64,000 nucleotides of DNA from Hominenteromicrobium mulieris (GCA_021029595.1 JAJJOY010000002.1:310001-374000), one strand, 5' to 3'; counted from the first letter of the stretch, positions 15,860-27,901 are shown. Notes: a model not told the origin generated them from the letters alone. A program made the numbers and translations.

Positions 15860-16462
15860 ATGAAGCTTTTTTCTAAAAACGATCAAACTTCGGGCGGCGC
15901 GGACTGGCTGATCGTGGGACTCGGCAACCCGGGCCCGAAATATGAGATGACACGCCACAACGCCGGCTTTTTAATGCTGGACGCCATCGCGGAGCACTTT
16001 AACATTGAGGTGCGCCGCGTGAAATTCAAGGGCCTTTACGGCAAGGGCACCATTGCGGGACAGAGCGCCGTACTTTTAAAGCCCTCCACCTTTATGAATT
16101 TGAGCGGACAGTCCGTAACGGAAGCGATGAGCTTTTTCCACATTCCGCCGGAGCGCACGCTGATTGTATTCGACGACATTTCGCTTGACGTTGGGCGCAT
16201 GCGCATCCGCTTAAAGGGCAGTGCAGGCGGGCACAACGGCATGAAGAATATCATTTATCTGAGCGGCAGCGACCTGTTCCCGCGCATGAAGATCGGTGTA
16301 GGCAGCAAGCCCGAAGGTTGGGACCTTGCGGACTGGGTACTCTCCCGCTTTACAAATGACGAGATGAAAACGCTAAAAACCGTTTCCGAAAACGTAACGA
16401 GCGCCGTGGAGCTGCTCCTCTCCGGCGCGCCGGACAAGGCGATGAACCGCTATAATTCCTGA
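15860..16462 (+). CDS. pth: peptidyl-tRNA hydrolase
   Basis: 200 residues, normal length. Family landmarks: VGLGNPGPKYEMTRHNAGF with the substrate Asn and catalytic His, KPSTFMNLSG, FDDISLDVGRMRIR with the catalytic-site Asp, and the GGHNGMKNI loop. It hydrolyses peptidyl-tRNAs released during abortive translation (EC 3.1.1.29), in the cytoplasm. The 15-residue lead MKLFSKNDQTSGGAD precedes the usual start of the domain, but the ATG has a suitable AAAGGAA site and no better internal start exists. It is followed after 25 nt by mfd, the conserved Firmicute order pth-mfd. Confidence 0.97.
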   Translation: MKLFSKNDQTSGGADWLIVGLGNPGPKYEMTRHNAGFLMLDAIAEHFNIEVRRVKFKGLYGKGTIAGQSAVLLKPSTFMNLSGQSVTEAMSFFHIPPERTLIVFDDISLDVGRMRIRLKGSAGGHNGMKNIIYLSGSDLFPRMKIGVGSKPEGWDLADWVLSRFTNDEMKTLKTVSENVTSAVELLLSGAPDKAMNRYNS

Positions 16463-16487
16463 GCGGCTCCCCGAAAGGAACACTACT

Positions 16488-19400
16488 ATGCGTATGAATT
16501 TTTTGAATGACGCGCTCGGGCGCGTGCCGGAATACCGCGCGATCGAAAACGCTGTGCGGCAGCGCAAGACGCCGGTGGCCGTGACGGGTTTGGCTTCCAT
16601 CCACAAAGCAAATATTCTGCACACGCTGCTTTCTGCCATGTCGAAAAAAGCGCTGTTTATTGCGGGCGACGAAGCGGAAGCGACGCGTATGCTGGAAGAC
16701 CTGAACGCGATGGGCGTGACTTCTGCGTTTTACCCCCTGCGCGATTTCAGCCTGCGCGACACGGAGGGCAGCTCGCATGAATATGAGCGCCAGCGCATCG
16801 AAGCACTGACGCTGCTGCAAACCGGGCAGTGCACCTGCATTGTGACGACGATCGACGCGGCATTGCAGTATGTTCTGCCGCCAAAAAAGCTGAAAGAGCG
16901 CACGGTGAAGCTCTCTGCCGGACAAGAAATTTCGGTGGATGAGATTGTGCGGGCGCTGGTGCGCTGTGGCTATGTGCGCGCCGATCAGATTGACGGCACG
17001 GGTCAGTTTGCGCGCCGCGGCGGCATTGTGGACTTCTACTCCCCCGGCGGAAAAGCACCGGTGCGTGTGGAATTCTGGGGCGACGAGATCGACACCATCT
17101 CGTATTTTGACGCGGAGACGCAGCGCCGCACCGACCAGATCACGGAGGTGACCATCTCCCCTGCCGTGGAGGTCGTGCCGGACAGCATGAGTATCCTTGC
17201 AAAAAAACTCGAGGCACATGCAAAAACGCTGCGCGGCAAGGCGGCGCCTGCCGCAAAGGAAGTGCTGCTGCGCGAGGCGGATAAACTGAAAAACGACCTG
17301 CACATTGGGTGCATGGACAAATATTACACGTTCGTTTACGAGACAGTCGCAACGCTGTTCGATTATTTTGACACGGATGCGCTGCTGGTGTTCTCCGAAG
17401 GCTCGAAACTAAAGGAACGCATGCGCACGACGCTGTGGCAGTGGGGTGAGGACGTACGCGGACTGCTCGCGGAGGGCGTGCTGTGCCGCGGGCTTGACAT
17501 GTATACCGAGACGTATGAATACGCCTTAAAGCGTGCGGAGGACACGGCGAGCGTTTATATGGACGCGTTTGCACGCGGCTCTTACGACACGCCGACAAAG
17601 GCGCTTGTGAACATGACGGTGCGGCAGCTTTCCGTTTGGGGCGGCAGCACGCAGCTTTTGGCCGAAGACCTGACGGCTGCGCTGCACAACCGGCATGCCT
17701 GTGCTGTTTTAGCCGGCACGGAGCGCGCCGCGATGAACGTGGCGGCAGATTTAAAGGCCGCCGGACTGCCTGCGGGCTATTTTGAGAGCCTTTCCGCCAT
17801 CACGCCGGGCACGGTAGCCGTTGTGGCGGGTACGCTTTCCGCAGGCTTTGAATACCCGAACGCGAAATTTACGCTCATCACGCACGGGCGCATGAGCGCG
17901 GGCAGCCAGCCGAAAGCGAAAAAAAAGGACAAAAACAGCAAGGCCGTTTACAGCCTTGCCGAGCTGACCCCCGGCGATTATGTAGTGCACGCAACGCACG
18001 GCATCGGCATTTTTGAGGGCATCCACAAAATCGACATGCAGGGCATCACGAAGGACTACATCAAGCTGCGGTACGCAAAAAACGACACCTTATATGTGCC
18101 GGTGACACAGCTCGATTTAGTTGCGAAATATATCGGTCCGCGTGAGGACTCCGGCGTAAAGCTGCACCGCCTTGGCGGCACGGAATGGCAGAAATCGAAA
18201 GCGCGCGTACGCGCCGCCGTAAAGGACATCGCAAAGGAGCTTATTGTTTTATACGCTCAACGCATGAAGCAGAAGGGCTTTGCGTTCCCCGAAGACAACG
18301 AATGGCAGCACGATTTTGAGGCGCACTTTGAATACAACGAAACGGACGACCAGCTGCGCTGCATCAACGAGATTAAAAACGACATGGAGCGTGAAGCGCC
18401 GATGGACAGACTGCTGTGCGGCGATGTGGGCTTCGGCAAGACGGAAGTTGCCTTGCGCGCGGCGTTTAAGTGCATCACCGCCGGCAAGCAGTGCGCCATC
18501 TTGGTGCCGACGACGATTTTGGCGTGGCAGCACTACCAGACCGTTTTAAAGCGTATGGAGGGCTTCCCCGTGGATGTGGAGCTGCTCTCCCGCTTCCGCA
18601 CGCCGCGTCAGCAGGACGAAATTCTGAGAAAGCTGAGACGCGGCAGCATTGACCTCATCGTCGGCACACACCGACTGGTCTCGAAAGACGTGCAGTTTAA
18701 AGACCTCGGCCTTGTCATCATCGACGAGGAGCAGCGCTTCGGCGTGCAGCAGAAAGAACGGCTGAAAGACGTGTGTAAATCTGCCGATATTCTGACGCTT
18801 TCCGCAACGCCGATCCCGCGCACCTTGAACATGGCGCTTTCCGGTATACGCGATATGTCCGTCATTGAAGAAGCGCCGCACGACCGTCACCCGGTGCAGA
18901 CATACGTGATGGAATATGACCCGGGCGTCATCTCCGACGCCATCAAAAAAGAACTGCGCCGCGGCGGGCAGGTGTATTACCTGCACAACGACGTAGCATC
19001 GATTGAGCGCGTGGCGGCGGGTATTCGCGAGCGCGTGCCGGAGGCGAGGATCGGCATCGGCCACGGCAAAATGAGCGAGCAGGAGCTCTCCGAAGTCTGG
19101 CGGCGTTTGATGGAGCATGAAATTGACGTGCTCGTCTGCACGACGATCATTGAGACGGGCGTGGACGTGCCAAACGCGAACACCCTGATCATCGACAACG
19201 CCGACCGCATGGGACTTTCGCAGCTGCACCAGCTGCGCGGACGCGTGGGCCGCAGCACCCGCCGCGCTTACGCGTACTTTACGTTTACACGCGGCAAGGT
19301 TTTGAGTGAGATTTCGCAGAAGCGTTTGGCGGCGATACGCGAATTTACGGAGTTCGGCTCCGGCTTTAAGATTGCGATGCGCGACCTCGAGATTCGCGGC

Positions 19401-19985
19401 GCAGGCAATATCCTCGGCGGTGAGCAGCACGGGCACATGGAAAGCGTGGGCTATGACATGTACTTGAAGCTCTTAAACGAAGCTGTGGCCATGATGAAAG
19501 GCGAAGCGCCCGAGAACCCCGTGGAGGAATGCACCGTGGACATGCAGGTGCAGGCGCATATCCCGGAAAGCTACATCGATTCCACCGCGCTGCGTTTGGA
19601 CGTTTACCGCCGCATCGCAGACATTAAAACGTATGAGGATTCGAGCGATGTTGTGGATGAGCTCATTGACCGCTTCGGCGAGCCGCCCGAAAGCGTTTAT
19701 GGGCTTATCGACATTGCTTTGCTGCGCAACCGCGCGACACAGCTTGGCATTACGGAAGTCAAGCAGCAGGCAAACGCGCTTCTGCTCTACAAAGATAAGT
19801 TTGACATGGAGCGCGTGAAGCGCCTGATTCAAGGTATGCCGAACAAGGTGATGCTCTCCGCCGGCAGCCGCCCGTACATCAGCGTGGCGCTGGGCGGCAA
19901 GGCGCCGCTCACCGTTTTGGAGGACGTTTTGAAAGTTCTCTGCGGCGATGAGGACGCGAAAGCGCCGAAACCCGCTACAAAATAA
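16488..19985 (+). CDS. mfd: transcription-repair coupling factor
   Basis: 1165 residues. The order is that of Mfd: UvrB-like N-terminal domains (GRVPEYRAIENAV and GDEAEATRML), RNA-polymerase interaction domain (LTPGDYVVHATHGIGIFEG), RecG-like helicase with Walker A GDVGFGKTEVAL near residue 644 and DEEQ box at about 745 (VIIDEEQRFGV), then motif VI text QLRGRVGRSTRRAYAY and the C-terminal autoinhibitory domain. It removes RNA polymerase stalled at lesions and recruits UvrA. Downstream of pth in the usual Firmicute arrangement. A promoter for the next gene starts right after its stop. Confidence 0.98.
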   Translation: MRMNFLNDALGRVPEYRAIENAVRQRKTPVAVTGLASIHKANILHTLLSAMSKKALFIAGDEAEATRMLEDLNAMGVTSAFYPLRDFSLRDTEGSSHEYERQRIEALTLLQTGQCTCIVTTIDAALQYVLPPKKLKERTVKLSAGQEISVDEIVRALVRCGYVRADQIDGTGQFARRGGIVDFYSPGGKAPVRVEFWGDEIDTISYFDAETQRRTDQITEVTISPAVEVVPDSMSILAKKLEAHAKTLRGKAAPAAKEVLLREADKLKNDLHIGCMDKYYTFVYETVATLFDYFDTDALLVFSEGSKLKERMRTTLWQWGEDVRGLLAEGVLCRGLDMYTETYEYALKRAEDTASVYMDAFARGSYDTPTKALVNMTVRQLSVWGGSTQLLAEDLTAALHNRHACAVLAGTERAAMNVAADLKAAGLPAGYFESLSAITPGTVAVVAGTLSAGFEYPNAKFTLITHGRMSAGSQPKAKKKDKNSKAVYSLAELTPGDYVVHATHGIGIFEGIHKIDMQGITKDYIKLRYAKNDTLYVPVTQLDLVAKYIGPREDSGVKLHRLGGTEWQKSKARVRAAVKDIAKELIVLYAQRMKQKGFAFPEDNEWQHDFEAHFEYNETDDQLRCINEIKNDMEREAPMDRLLCGDVGFGKTEVALRAAFKCITAGKQCAILVPTTILAWQHYQTVLKRMEGFPVDVELLSRFRTPRQQDEILRKLRRGSIDLIVGTHRLVSKDVQFKDLGLVIIDEEQRFGVQQKERLKDVCKSADILTLSATPIPRTLNMALSGIRDMSVIEEAPHDRHPVQTYVMEYDPGVISDAIKKELRRGGQVYYLHNDVASIERVAAGIRERVPEARIGIGHGKMSEQELSEVWRRLMEHEIDVLVCTTIIETGVDVPNANTLIIDNADRMGLSQLHQLRGRVGRSTRRAYAYFTFTRGKVLSEISQKRLAAIREFTEFGSGFKIAMRDLEIRGAGNILGGEQHGHMESVGYDMYLKLLNEAVAMMKGEAPENPVEECTVDMQVQAHIPESYIDSTALRLDVYRRIADIKTYEDSSDVVDELIDRFGEPPESVYGLIDIALLRNRATQLGITEVKQQANALLLYKDKFDMERVKRLIQGMPNKVMLSAGSRPYISVALGGKAPLTVLEDVLKVLCGDEDAKAPKPATK

Positions 19986-19986
19986 C

Positions 19987-20015
19987 TGGACATTTTGCCG
20001 TATCGGCGGTATAAT
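19987..20015 (+). promoter_or_regulatory. promoter of the foldase-like lipoprotein gene
   Basis: TGGACA, 17-nt spacer, TATAAT, starting immediately after the mfd stop; gives the next gene its own transcription start. Confidence 0.7.
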
Positions 20016-20080
20016 GAACAACAGCAAACCTTTGTGGGCATTTTGTCCGCAATATTTAAGAAAGGTACGGAACAAACACC

Positions 20081-21259
20081 ATGAAAAGAATCGCAAAGAT
20101 TACCGTGGCGCTGCTTTTGGCCGTTGCCATGTGCTTCAGCCTTGCGGGCTGCTACGATGAGGATCTGAACTGGTCCGCAAAGTACGACGACACCGAGCTG
20201 CCTGCCGGCGCATACATTTACTACCTCTCCATTGCGTACAATGAAGCGGCTTCCAAGGTCTCTACCGAAGACGAGGTCTTGAAGTGCGAAATCGACGGCA
20301 CGCCGGCCGAGACGTGGATCAAAAACCGCGCGGATGAGTATGTGAACCAGTATTTCTATATTCAGAACGAAATGAAGCGTCTGGGCCTTGAAATGACCGA
20401 CGAGGATTACAGCACATGCCTCCAGACCACCGAGAGCTACTGGAACTACTTCGGCACGAGCTTTGAAAAGTTCGGCATCGCAAAAACCTCCTTTGACATT
20501 GCGTATTCCCAGTATAACAGAATGTACCTTAAGGTCTTCAACGCGCTGTACGGCGAGGGCGGCGAAAACGAAGTGCCGGAAAGCGAGCTGCGCCAGCACA
20601 TTGAGGACGATTACTACGACTACGAGTATTTCTCTGCGCCGCTGACGAAGACGGATGATGACAATAAATCTGTTGACCTGACCGACGAGGAAAAGGCCGA
20701 CCTCAAGGAGACACTGGAAAAATACAAGACGAAGATCGAATCCGGTGCAATGACCGTAAACGACGCTGCAACGGACTATGCGCTCAAAGTACAGCAGGAC
20801 TCCACCTACCAGACCGGCATCAAGGACGAAAACGGTATGCAGTCAAGCTACATGCCGGACGCGTTCATCTCTGCGATTAAGGAGATGAACGAAGGCGACG
20901 TGGAGGTCGTGGAATCGACAAAGTACATGATCGTTCTGCACCGTCTGCCGATCAAGGAGGACGAAGACACGCTGCTGGAGAGCAGTGACAACCGCTCGCA
21001 GCTTTTGCTTGAGCTGAAGAATACCGAATACGCCGATGCTGTCAGTGCGGCTGCACAGAGCTTTGAGGGCGTGGAATGGAACCAGAAGGTACTGAACCGC
21101 TACAAGCCCTCCATGTTTGCGGATACCAAGAAGAACGGCACGTCTTCCGTCGCTTCTGAAAGCAGCGACGAAAGCGCTTCTTCCGAGGAGAGCAGTGCGG
21201 AATCTTCCGAAACTTCTTCCGAGACGAGTGAGACTTCTTCTGAATCTTCCGCTGAGTAA
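20081..21259 (+). CDS. PrsA/SurA-like foldase lipoprotein
   Basis: 392 residues. Signal peptide with lipobox SLAGC, lipidated Cys at residue 24. A helical SurA-N-like region follows (ETWIKNRADEYVNQYFYIQN through MYLKVFNALYG). The later part (TDYALKVQQDST, VVESTKYMIVLHRLP) has the shape of a degraded parvulin domain but no clear active-site set. The tail is a run of Ser and Glu (about residues 355-392), probably a wall-spanning spacer. Position after mfd matches the mfd-prsA-like pairing of many Clostridia. Role: folding or quality control of exported proteins at the outer membrane face; isomerase activity is doubtful. Confidence 0.7.
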   Translation: MKRIAKITVALLLAVAMCFSLAGCYDEDLNWSAKYDDTELPAGAYIYYLSIAYNEAASKVSTEDEVLKCEIDGTPAETWIKNRADEYVNQYFYIQNEMKRLGLEMTDEDYSTCLQTTESYWNYFGTSFEKFGIAKTSFDIAYSQYNRMYLKVFNALYGEGGENEVPESELRQHIEDDYYDYEYFSAPLTKTDDDNKSVDLTDEEKADLKETLEKYKTKIESGAMTVNDAATDYALKVQQDSTYQTGIKDENGMQSSYMPDAFISAIKEMNEGDVEVVESTKYMIVLHRLPIKEDEDTLLESSDNRSQLLLELKNTEYADAVSAAAQSFEGVEWNQKVLNRYKPSMFADTKKNGTSSVASESSDESASSEESSAESSETSSETSETSSESSAE

Positions 21260-21272
21260 ATCATAAAATAAA

Positions 21273-21305
21273 GGCAGCATGGGTATTGCTTCATGCTGCC
21301 TTTTT
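21273..21305 (+). terminator. terminator after the foldase-like gene
   Basis: GGCAGCATG/CATGCTGCC stem followed by TTTTTG. Confidence 0.85.
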
Positions 21306-21337
21306 GCTTACAAAATTTTTTAAAAGGGGACGAGACT

Positions 21338-22513
21338 ATGGACTTTTGGAAACGGGCACAGGAACTGAAAGACGAGATCACCCAAAACCGCAGGCGTATT
21401 CATCAGAATGCCGAGGTGGGGTTGAACCTACCGAACACAAAGGCGTTTGTGACGGAAAAGCTGCGCGAATACGGCCTAAAGCCGACAGAATGCGGACATG
21501 GCGTGACAGCGACACTCGGCAAGCCCGGCAAAACGCTTTTGCTGCGCGCCGACATGGACGCGCTGCCGATGCCGGAGGAGAGCGGCGAGCCGTTTGCCTG
21601 CCCCACCGGCGAAACGGCTCATGCCTGCGGACACGATATGCACACGGCGATGCTGCTGACGGCGGCGAAAATGCTGAAAGAAAACGAAGACGCGCTTTGC
21701 GGCACGGTGAAATTGATGTTCCAGCCCGCGGAGGAGACATTCGAAGGCGCGCGCGATATGCTGGAAAACGGATTGCTTGAAAACCCGCCGGTCGATGCGG
21801 CGCTCGCGTACCACGTGGCGGCAGGTAAATCGCCCGTGGGCTTTGTGATGTATAACGACTCGGGCGTGATGATGGCTTCCGTAGACGGATTTGAGGTTAC
21901 GGTTCACGGGCGCGGCTCGCACGGTGCGAACCCGAACCTTGCCATTGACCCCATCAACGTAGGCGTGCACATTCACCTCGCCTTGCAGGAGCTCATCGCG
22001 CGCGAAAGCGACCCGACAAAGACATGCGTTTTGACAATCGGGCAGTTTATGGCCGGAACCGCCGCGAACATCATCCCGGACACGGCTGTGCTGCGCGGCA
22101 CCATCCGCACGAACGACAAAAAGGCCCGCGCACTGCTTGTACGCCGCATGCGCGAGACGGCGGAGCGCACGGCTGCCGTGTATAACGCGACAGTGGAGAT
22201 CCGGACGCTTTCCGAAGTGTGCCCGCTCGTGTGCGACAAATCGGTGACGGACGACATGCTGCGCTACATGGGCGCGCTGAACATTCCGAACTTTACGCCG
22301 TACGGCGGCATTTCGGCGACAGGCTCCGAAGACTTTGCCCTTGTGGCCGAACGTGTGCCGAGCGCAATGATGTACCTTGGCGCGGGCTACATGGACGAGC
22401 GTGGACAGTACACCGCGCACAACCCGAAGGTCGTCTTCAACGAGGACGTCCTCCCTATCGGCGCGGCGTGCATGGCGCATTGTGCGGTGGAGTGGCTTAA
22501 AGAGAACGCGTAA
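21338..22513 (+). CDS. M20 family amidohydrolase (HipO/AbgA-like)
   Basis: 391 residues from ATG 21338 (AAAAGGGG 9 nt before). Metal-site motifs of the M20D group: LLRADMDALPM, ETAHACGHDMHTA, MFQPAEE, and the C-terminal ATGSEDFA. The dimerisation insert is seen as HGRGSHGANPN. Such enzymes hydrolyse N-acyl amino acids, hippurate or N-acetyl-diaminopimelate using one or two divalent metals. The exact substrate is not determinable; no dap genes are adjacent. Single-gene unit bounded by hairpins at 21273-21305 and 22521-22564. Confidence 0.88.
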   Translation: MDFWKRAQELKDEITQNRRRIHQNAEVGLNLPNTKAFVTEKLREYGLKPTECGHGVTATLGKPGKTLLLRADMDALPMPEESGEPFACPTGETAHACGHDMHTAMLLTAAKMLKENEDALCGTVKLMFQPAEETFEGARDMLENGLLENPPVDAALAYHVAAGKSPVGFVMYNDSGVMMASVDGFEVTVHGRGSHGANPNLAIDPINVGVHIHLALQELIARESDPTKTCVLTIGQFMAGTAANIIPDTAVLRGTIRTNDKKARALLVRRMRETAERTAAVYNATVEIRTLSEVCPLVCDKSVTDDMLRYMGALNIPNFTPYGGISATGSEDFALVAERVPSAMMYLGAGYMDERGQYTAHNPKVVFNEDVLPIGAACMAHCAVEWLKENA

Positions 22514-22520
22514 TAACAGA

Positions 22521-22564
22521 AAGCTTAAAATCCCGTTCACTTTCGTGAACGGGATTTTAAGCTT
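22521..22564. terminator. bidirectional terminator, perfect 20-bp stem
   Basis: Arms 22521-22540 and 22545-22564 are exact reverse complements with a 4-nt loop; the outer arm parts are A/T-rich (AAGCTTAAAA, TTTTAAGCTT). It separates the convergent amidohydrolase and MATE genes. Confidence 0.8.
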
Positions 22565-22587
22565 GTCGAAAACAGCGGCTTTGGAAT

Positions 22588-22690
22588 TCAATCGATAATG
22601 GCTTTGACGAGCCGGGACCAATGCTCCGGGTAGCAAACTAAAAGCTCTTCGTGCTGCATATTTTGTTCGTGCAGGACGGTTTTGGTTTTG
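22588..22690 (-). pseudogene. short coding-like remnant after the MATE gene
   Basis: Leftward frame just past the MATE stop reads TVLHEQNMQHEELLVCYPEH then WSRLVKAIID and stop. An ATG inside it would give only 23 residues without a ribosome site. The composition looks like the C-terminus of a protein, but I do not recognise it. Probably the 3' scar of a deleted gene. Confidence 0.3.
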
Positions 22691-22691
22691 T

Positions 22692-24035
22692 TTAGTAAAT
22701 ACCCTCGCCGCGTTTTGCACGGTGGATGACGTGGTAATACATGGGAATGAGGAAGCTATCGGCTAAAATCCATGCGATCGGGCCGGAGAAGCAGGCGGCG
22801 TTGAAGCCGAACAGCGGCACGAGGAACAGACCCACGCCGCCGCGGGCGATCATCTCAAACACACCGGCAAAGAGCGCGAGGCGGCTGTACCCCATGCCCT
22901 GAATGGTAAGGCGCAGCACATTGACGAATGTCAGCGGGATCATAAAAAGGCCACTGCACACAAGGTACCAATAGGCAGAATTGATAATGGCGGTCTCACC
23001 GGCATCGACAAACAGAAGAAGCATCCATTTGCCGAGGAACACGATGATGAGCAGTGCCAGAACAGAATAGATGATGCCGACGATGTTGCAGGCTTTGACG
23101 CCCTGCCCAATACGGTCAATTTTACGCGCACCGATGTTCTGCCCGCTGTATGTAGACATGGTGACGCCCATGGCATCATAAGCGCAGGCGAAGAACATAT
23201 AGAGTCTGCTGCCCGCTGTGATGCTGGCGACGACCGTAGAGCCGAGGGAGTTAACGGATGCCTGTAAAATAACGCTGCCAATAGCCGTGATGGATGTCTG
23301 CAATGCCATGGGCAGACCCATGCTTAAAAGGCGCTTGATGCACGGCACGTTGATTTTGAAATCCTCGCGGGTCATTTTGAGGACTTCATAATGCTTGCTC
23401 ACATAGAGGAGACATACAACGCCGCCGATAAGTTGTGAAGCGACCGTTGCGACCGCCGCGCCTGCGACGCCCATGGGGATGAAAACAACGAGGACAATAT
23501 CGAGCACAATATTGATGATGGACGCGATGACGAGGATGACAACCGGCGTGCGGCTGTCGCCGATAGCGCGCTGGATGCCGGCAAGCATATTATAGAGGAA
23601 CGTTGCGGGGATACCGGCAAAAATGACAACAAGGTACGCGTAAGCGTCGTCGATGATATCCGCCGGCGTGCCCATGAGCTCTAAGATATTGCGGCAGAAA
23701 ATGACCGTGAGCACCGTTAAGACGAAGCCGAAGCCGACGCACAGCCATACGGCGTTGCCGATGAAGCGGCGAAGCTCTTTATAATCCCTGCTGCCGAAAC
23801 GCTGCGCCACCGGGATGGCAAAGCCGCTGCAAAGGCCAAGGCAGAAGCCGATGATGAGGAACGTGATGGAGCCGGTGGAGCCAACGGCCGCAAGCGGCCC
23901 CGTGCCAAGCACGCGCCCGACGATCATGGTATCGACCATGGAATAGAACTGCTGGAACAGATTGCCGAAAAGCAGCGGGATGGAGAACCCGAGGATAAGC
24001 TTCATGGGCGAACCGCTCGTCATTTCTTTTGTCAT
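22692..24035 (-). CDS. MATE-family multidrug/sodium efflux transporter
   Basis: 447 residues, 12 hydrophobic helices in two halves. Opening text MKLILGFSIPLLFGNLFQQF and VDTMIVGRVLGTGPLAAVG is the NorM/DinF-type signature, repeated in the second half (LSMGLPMALQTSITAIGS, LGSTVVASITAGSRL). It exports cationic drugs or metabolites using a Na+ or H+ gradient. Natural substrate unknown. It is transcribed leftward alone, and a remnant of another gene follows it. Confidence 0.92.
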   Translation of the reverse strand: MTKEMTSGSPMKLILGFSIPLLFGNLFQQFYSMVDTMIVGRVLGTGPLAAVGSTGSITFLIIGFCLGLCSGFAIPVAQRFGSRDYKELRRFIGNAVWLCVGFGFVLTVLTVIFCRNILELMGTPADIIDDAYAYLVVIFAGIPATFLYNMLAGIQRAIGDSRTPVVILVIASIINIVLDIVLVVFIPMGVAGAAVATVASQLIGGVVCLLYVSKHYEVLKMTREDFKINVPCIKRLLSMGLPMALQTSITAIGSVILQASVNSLGSTVVASITAGSRLYMFFACAYDAMGVTMSTYSGQNIGARKIDRIGQGVKACNIVGIIYSVLALLIIVFLGKWMLLLFVDAGETAIINSAYWYLVCSGLFMIPLTFVNVLRLTIQGMGYSRLALFAGVFEMIARGGVGLFLVPLFGFNAACFSGPIAWILADSFLIPMYYHVIHRAKRGEGIY

Positions 24036-24131
24036 ACTGAAAATTTCACACCTTTACGGGAAAAATAACATTCAAAGATTTCTCATACAGTTTACCACCG
24101 CAAGCGGGGTTTGTATATCCCGTAAAAACAG

Positions 24132-24162
24132 AAAAAAAGGACAGCATGCGCCATCCTTTTTT
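24132..24162 (-). terminator. probable terminator of the flavodoxin-like gene
   Basis: AAAAAAGGA/TCCTTTTTT arms (24133-24141, 24154-24162); leftward this ends in a T-run. The stem is short in G/C, hence the modest confidence. Confidence 0.45.
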
Positions 24163-24196
24163 ATGAAAAATTATAAAGGCTGTTTTATCAAAGAAA

Positions 24197-24613
24197 TTAC
24201 ATCTTTGCAATCTTGTCTGCCCACTCGAGAACCTTCTTGGTGTCTGCGTCGGTCGGCATGCCCTTCTTGAAGAGGCCGCCCTTGACAGCGATGCCCAGAG
24301 GCTCACCGTAAGTCTCGACGCCGTTCTTCTTCATCGTATCGATGATGGAAGAAAGACCGTCCGTGTTACCGTTGCTGTTCAGAACATAGAATGCGACACC
24401 CTTTGCTCTGGTGGGGTTGAGATCCTTGCAGAAGTGATCGACTGCGCCCGGGAGCTTGCCGTTCATTTCAACGCCGATAAAAACGACCTTCTCGCCCTCG
24501 CACGGGTATGCCGGGGGGATCTGATCACATACGCACTGCATAACTCTGCCGATTTCGGATGCGATCGGCTGTACGTTGCCGCTCTTGGAAAAGTGAAGGG
24601 ACTTTGCTTTCAT
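24197..24613 (-). CDS. flavodoxin-like-fold protein
   Basis: 138 residues from ATG 24613 with ACAGGAGG upstream. Pattern: MKAKSLHFSKSGNVQPIASE resembles the phosphate-binding first loop of flavodoxins (SxSGNT), followed by KVVFIGVEMNGKLPGAVDHF and KGVAFYVLNSNGN, then a C-terminal EPLGIAVKGGLFKKG. Probably binds FMN and carries electrons, or is a flavodoxin-related oxidoreductase subunit. No partner gene is adjacent. A TATAAT on this strand at 24679-24684 may be its -10 box. Confidence 0.65.
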   Translation of the reverse strand: MKAKSLHFSKSGNVQPIASEIGRVMQCVCDQIPPAYPCEGEKVVFIGVEMNGKLPGAVDHFCKDLNPTRAKGVAFYVLNSNGNTDGLSSIIDTMKKNGVETYGEPLGIAVKGGLFKKGMPTDADTKKVLEWADKIAKM

Positions 24614-24872
24614 TTTGACTGCCTCCTGTAAGTTCGCGGGCCACACCGACCCGTTATCCATATTAAGTGATTATTTCTATTATAACACGGATTCAAAAAA
24701 AATCATAAACAGAATGTGAATTTTTGTAAGAAACTTGTAAGAGAACGTGTGGGTTACACAAAGAAAAAGATCCATTTATGGACGGAATGTTAAAAGGCAG
24801 ACGAATTCGTCAAAACGTCTATTTTATTATCGATATGAAAGCACTTTTTCGAGAAAACTCCCGTAAAATCTC

Positions 24873-24901
24873 TTGTAAAATTCCGCAAATAATATTATAA
24901 T
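24873..24901 (+). promoter_or_regulatory. promoter of the V-ATPase operon
   Basis: TTGTAA, 17-nt spacer, TATAAT; predicted start near 24908, leaving a leader of about 88 nt to the TTG start at 24996. Upstream, 24614-24872 contains a 12-bp palindrome GACGAATTCGTC (about 24799) and no gene. Confidence 0.7.
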
Positions 24902-24995
24902 GGAAGCGTATTATGTTATGACCTACGGTGCAAAAAGCGGGTCTTTACCCCTTTTGCCGCCGCTCTTTGAAAATAATGAAGCAGGAGGTGATTTT

Positions 24996-25307
24996 TTGGC
25001 AAAAGAAGCTCTGGACGCCGTAAAGGATGCGGAGCAGAAGGCCGCCGGCATTCTGGACACGGCCGCTGCACGCTGCGCCGCCATTCGGCAGGACGCCGCA
25101 CAAAAGGCGGACAAGCTGAAGACGGAGCGCATGCAGAAAGCAAAAGCGGACCTTGCAGCCGCAAAACAAAGCGCAGAGACGGCCGCTGCGGCCGAACAAC
25201 GCACAGCGCAGCAGGAAACTGCCGCACTGGCGGAGGATATCCGCAAAAAAGCGCAGCAAAACAGCGCGAACGTAATCCGCGCTATCCGCGAGGCCATCAC
25301 CGGCTGA
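24996..25307 (+). CDS. V-type ATPase subunit G/H (peripheral stalk), TTG start
   Basis: 103 residues beginning at TTG 24996, chosen because AGGAGGTG ends 5 nt before it. An ATG at 24900 lies inside the promoter -10 box and encodes an unlikely lead. The protein is nearly all Ala/Lys/Glu/Gln helix (EALDAVKDAEQKAAGILDTA), the coiled-coil pattern of the archaeal/bacterial A/V-ATPase G (AhaH/NtpF) subunit, which pairs with subunit E to form the peripheral stalks. First gene of the nine-gene operon. Annotation tools may miss it or start it wrongly because of the TTG. Confidence 0.75.
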   Translation: MAKEALDAVKDAEQKAAGILDTAAARCAAIRQDAAQKADKLKTERMQKAKADLAAAKQSAETAAAAEQRTAQQETAALAEDIRKKAQQNSANVIRAIREAITG

Positions 25308-25340
25308 CGCGGCGCCAACACGAAAGGAGGGGATCCCCCT

Positions 25341-27855
<2,515 letters not shown>

Positions 27856-27901
27856 TGATCCACTCCCAAAAATCCAAAAAAGAAAGGAAGAGGATCGACC
27901 C

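Noticed and set aside
24900-24995. ATG 24900 as start of the first V-ATPase gene
   Set aside because: It overlaps the TATAAT of the operon promoter, and the TTG at 24996 has the well-placed AGGAGGTG.
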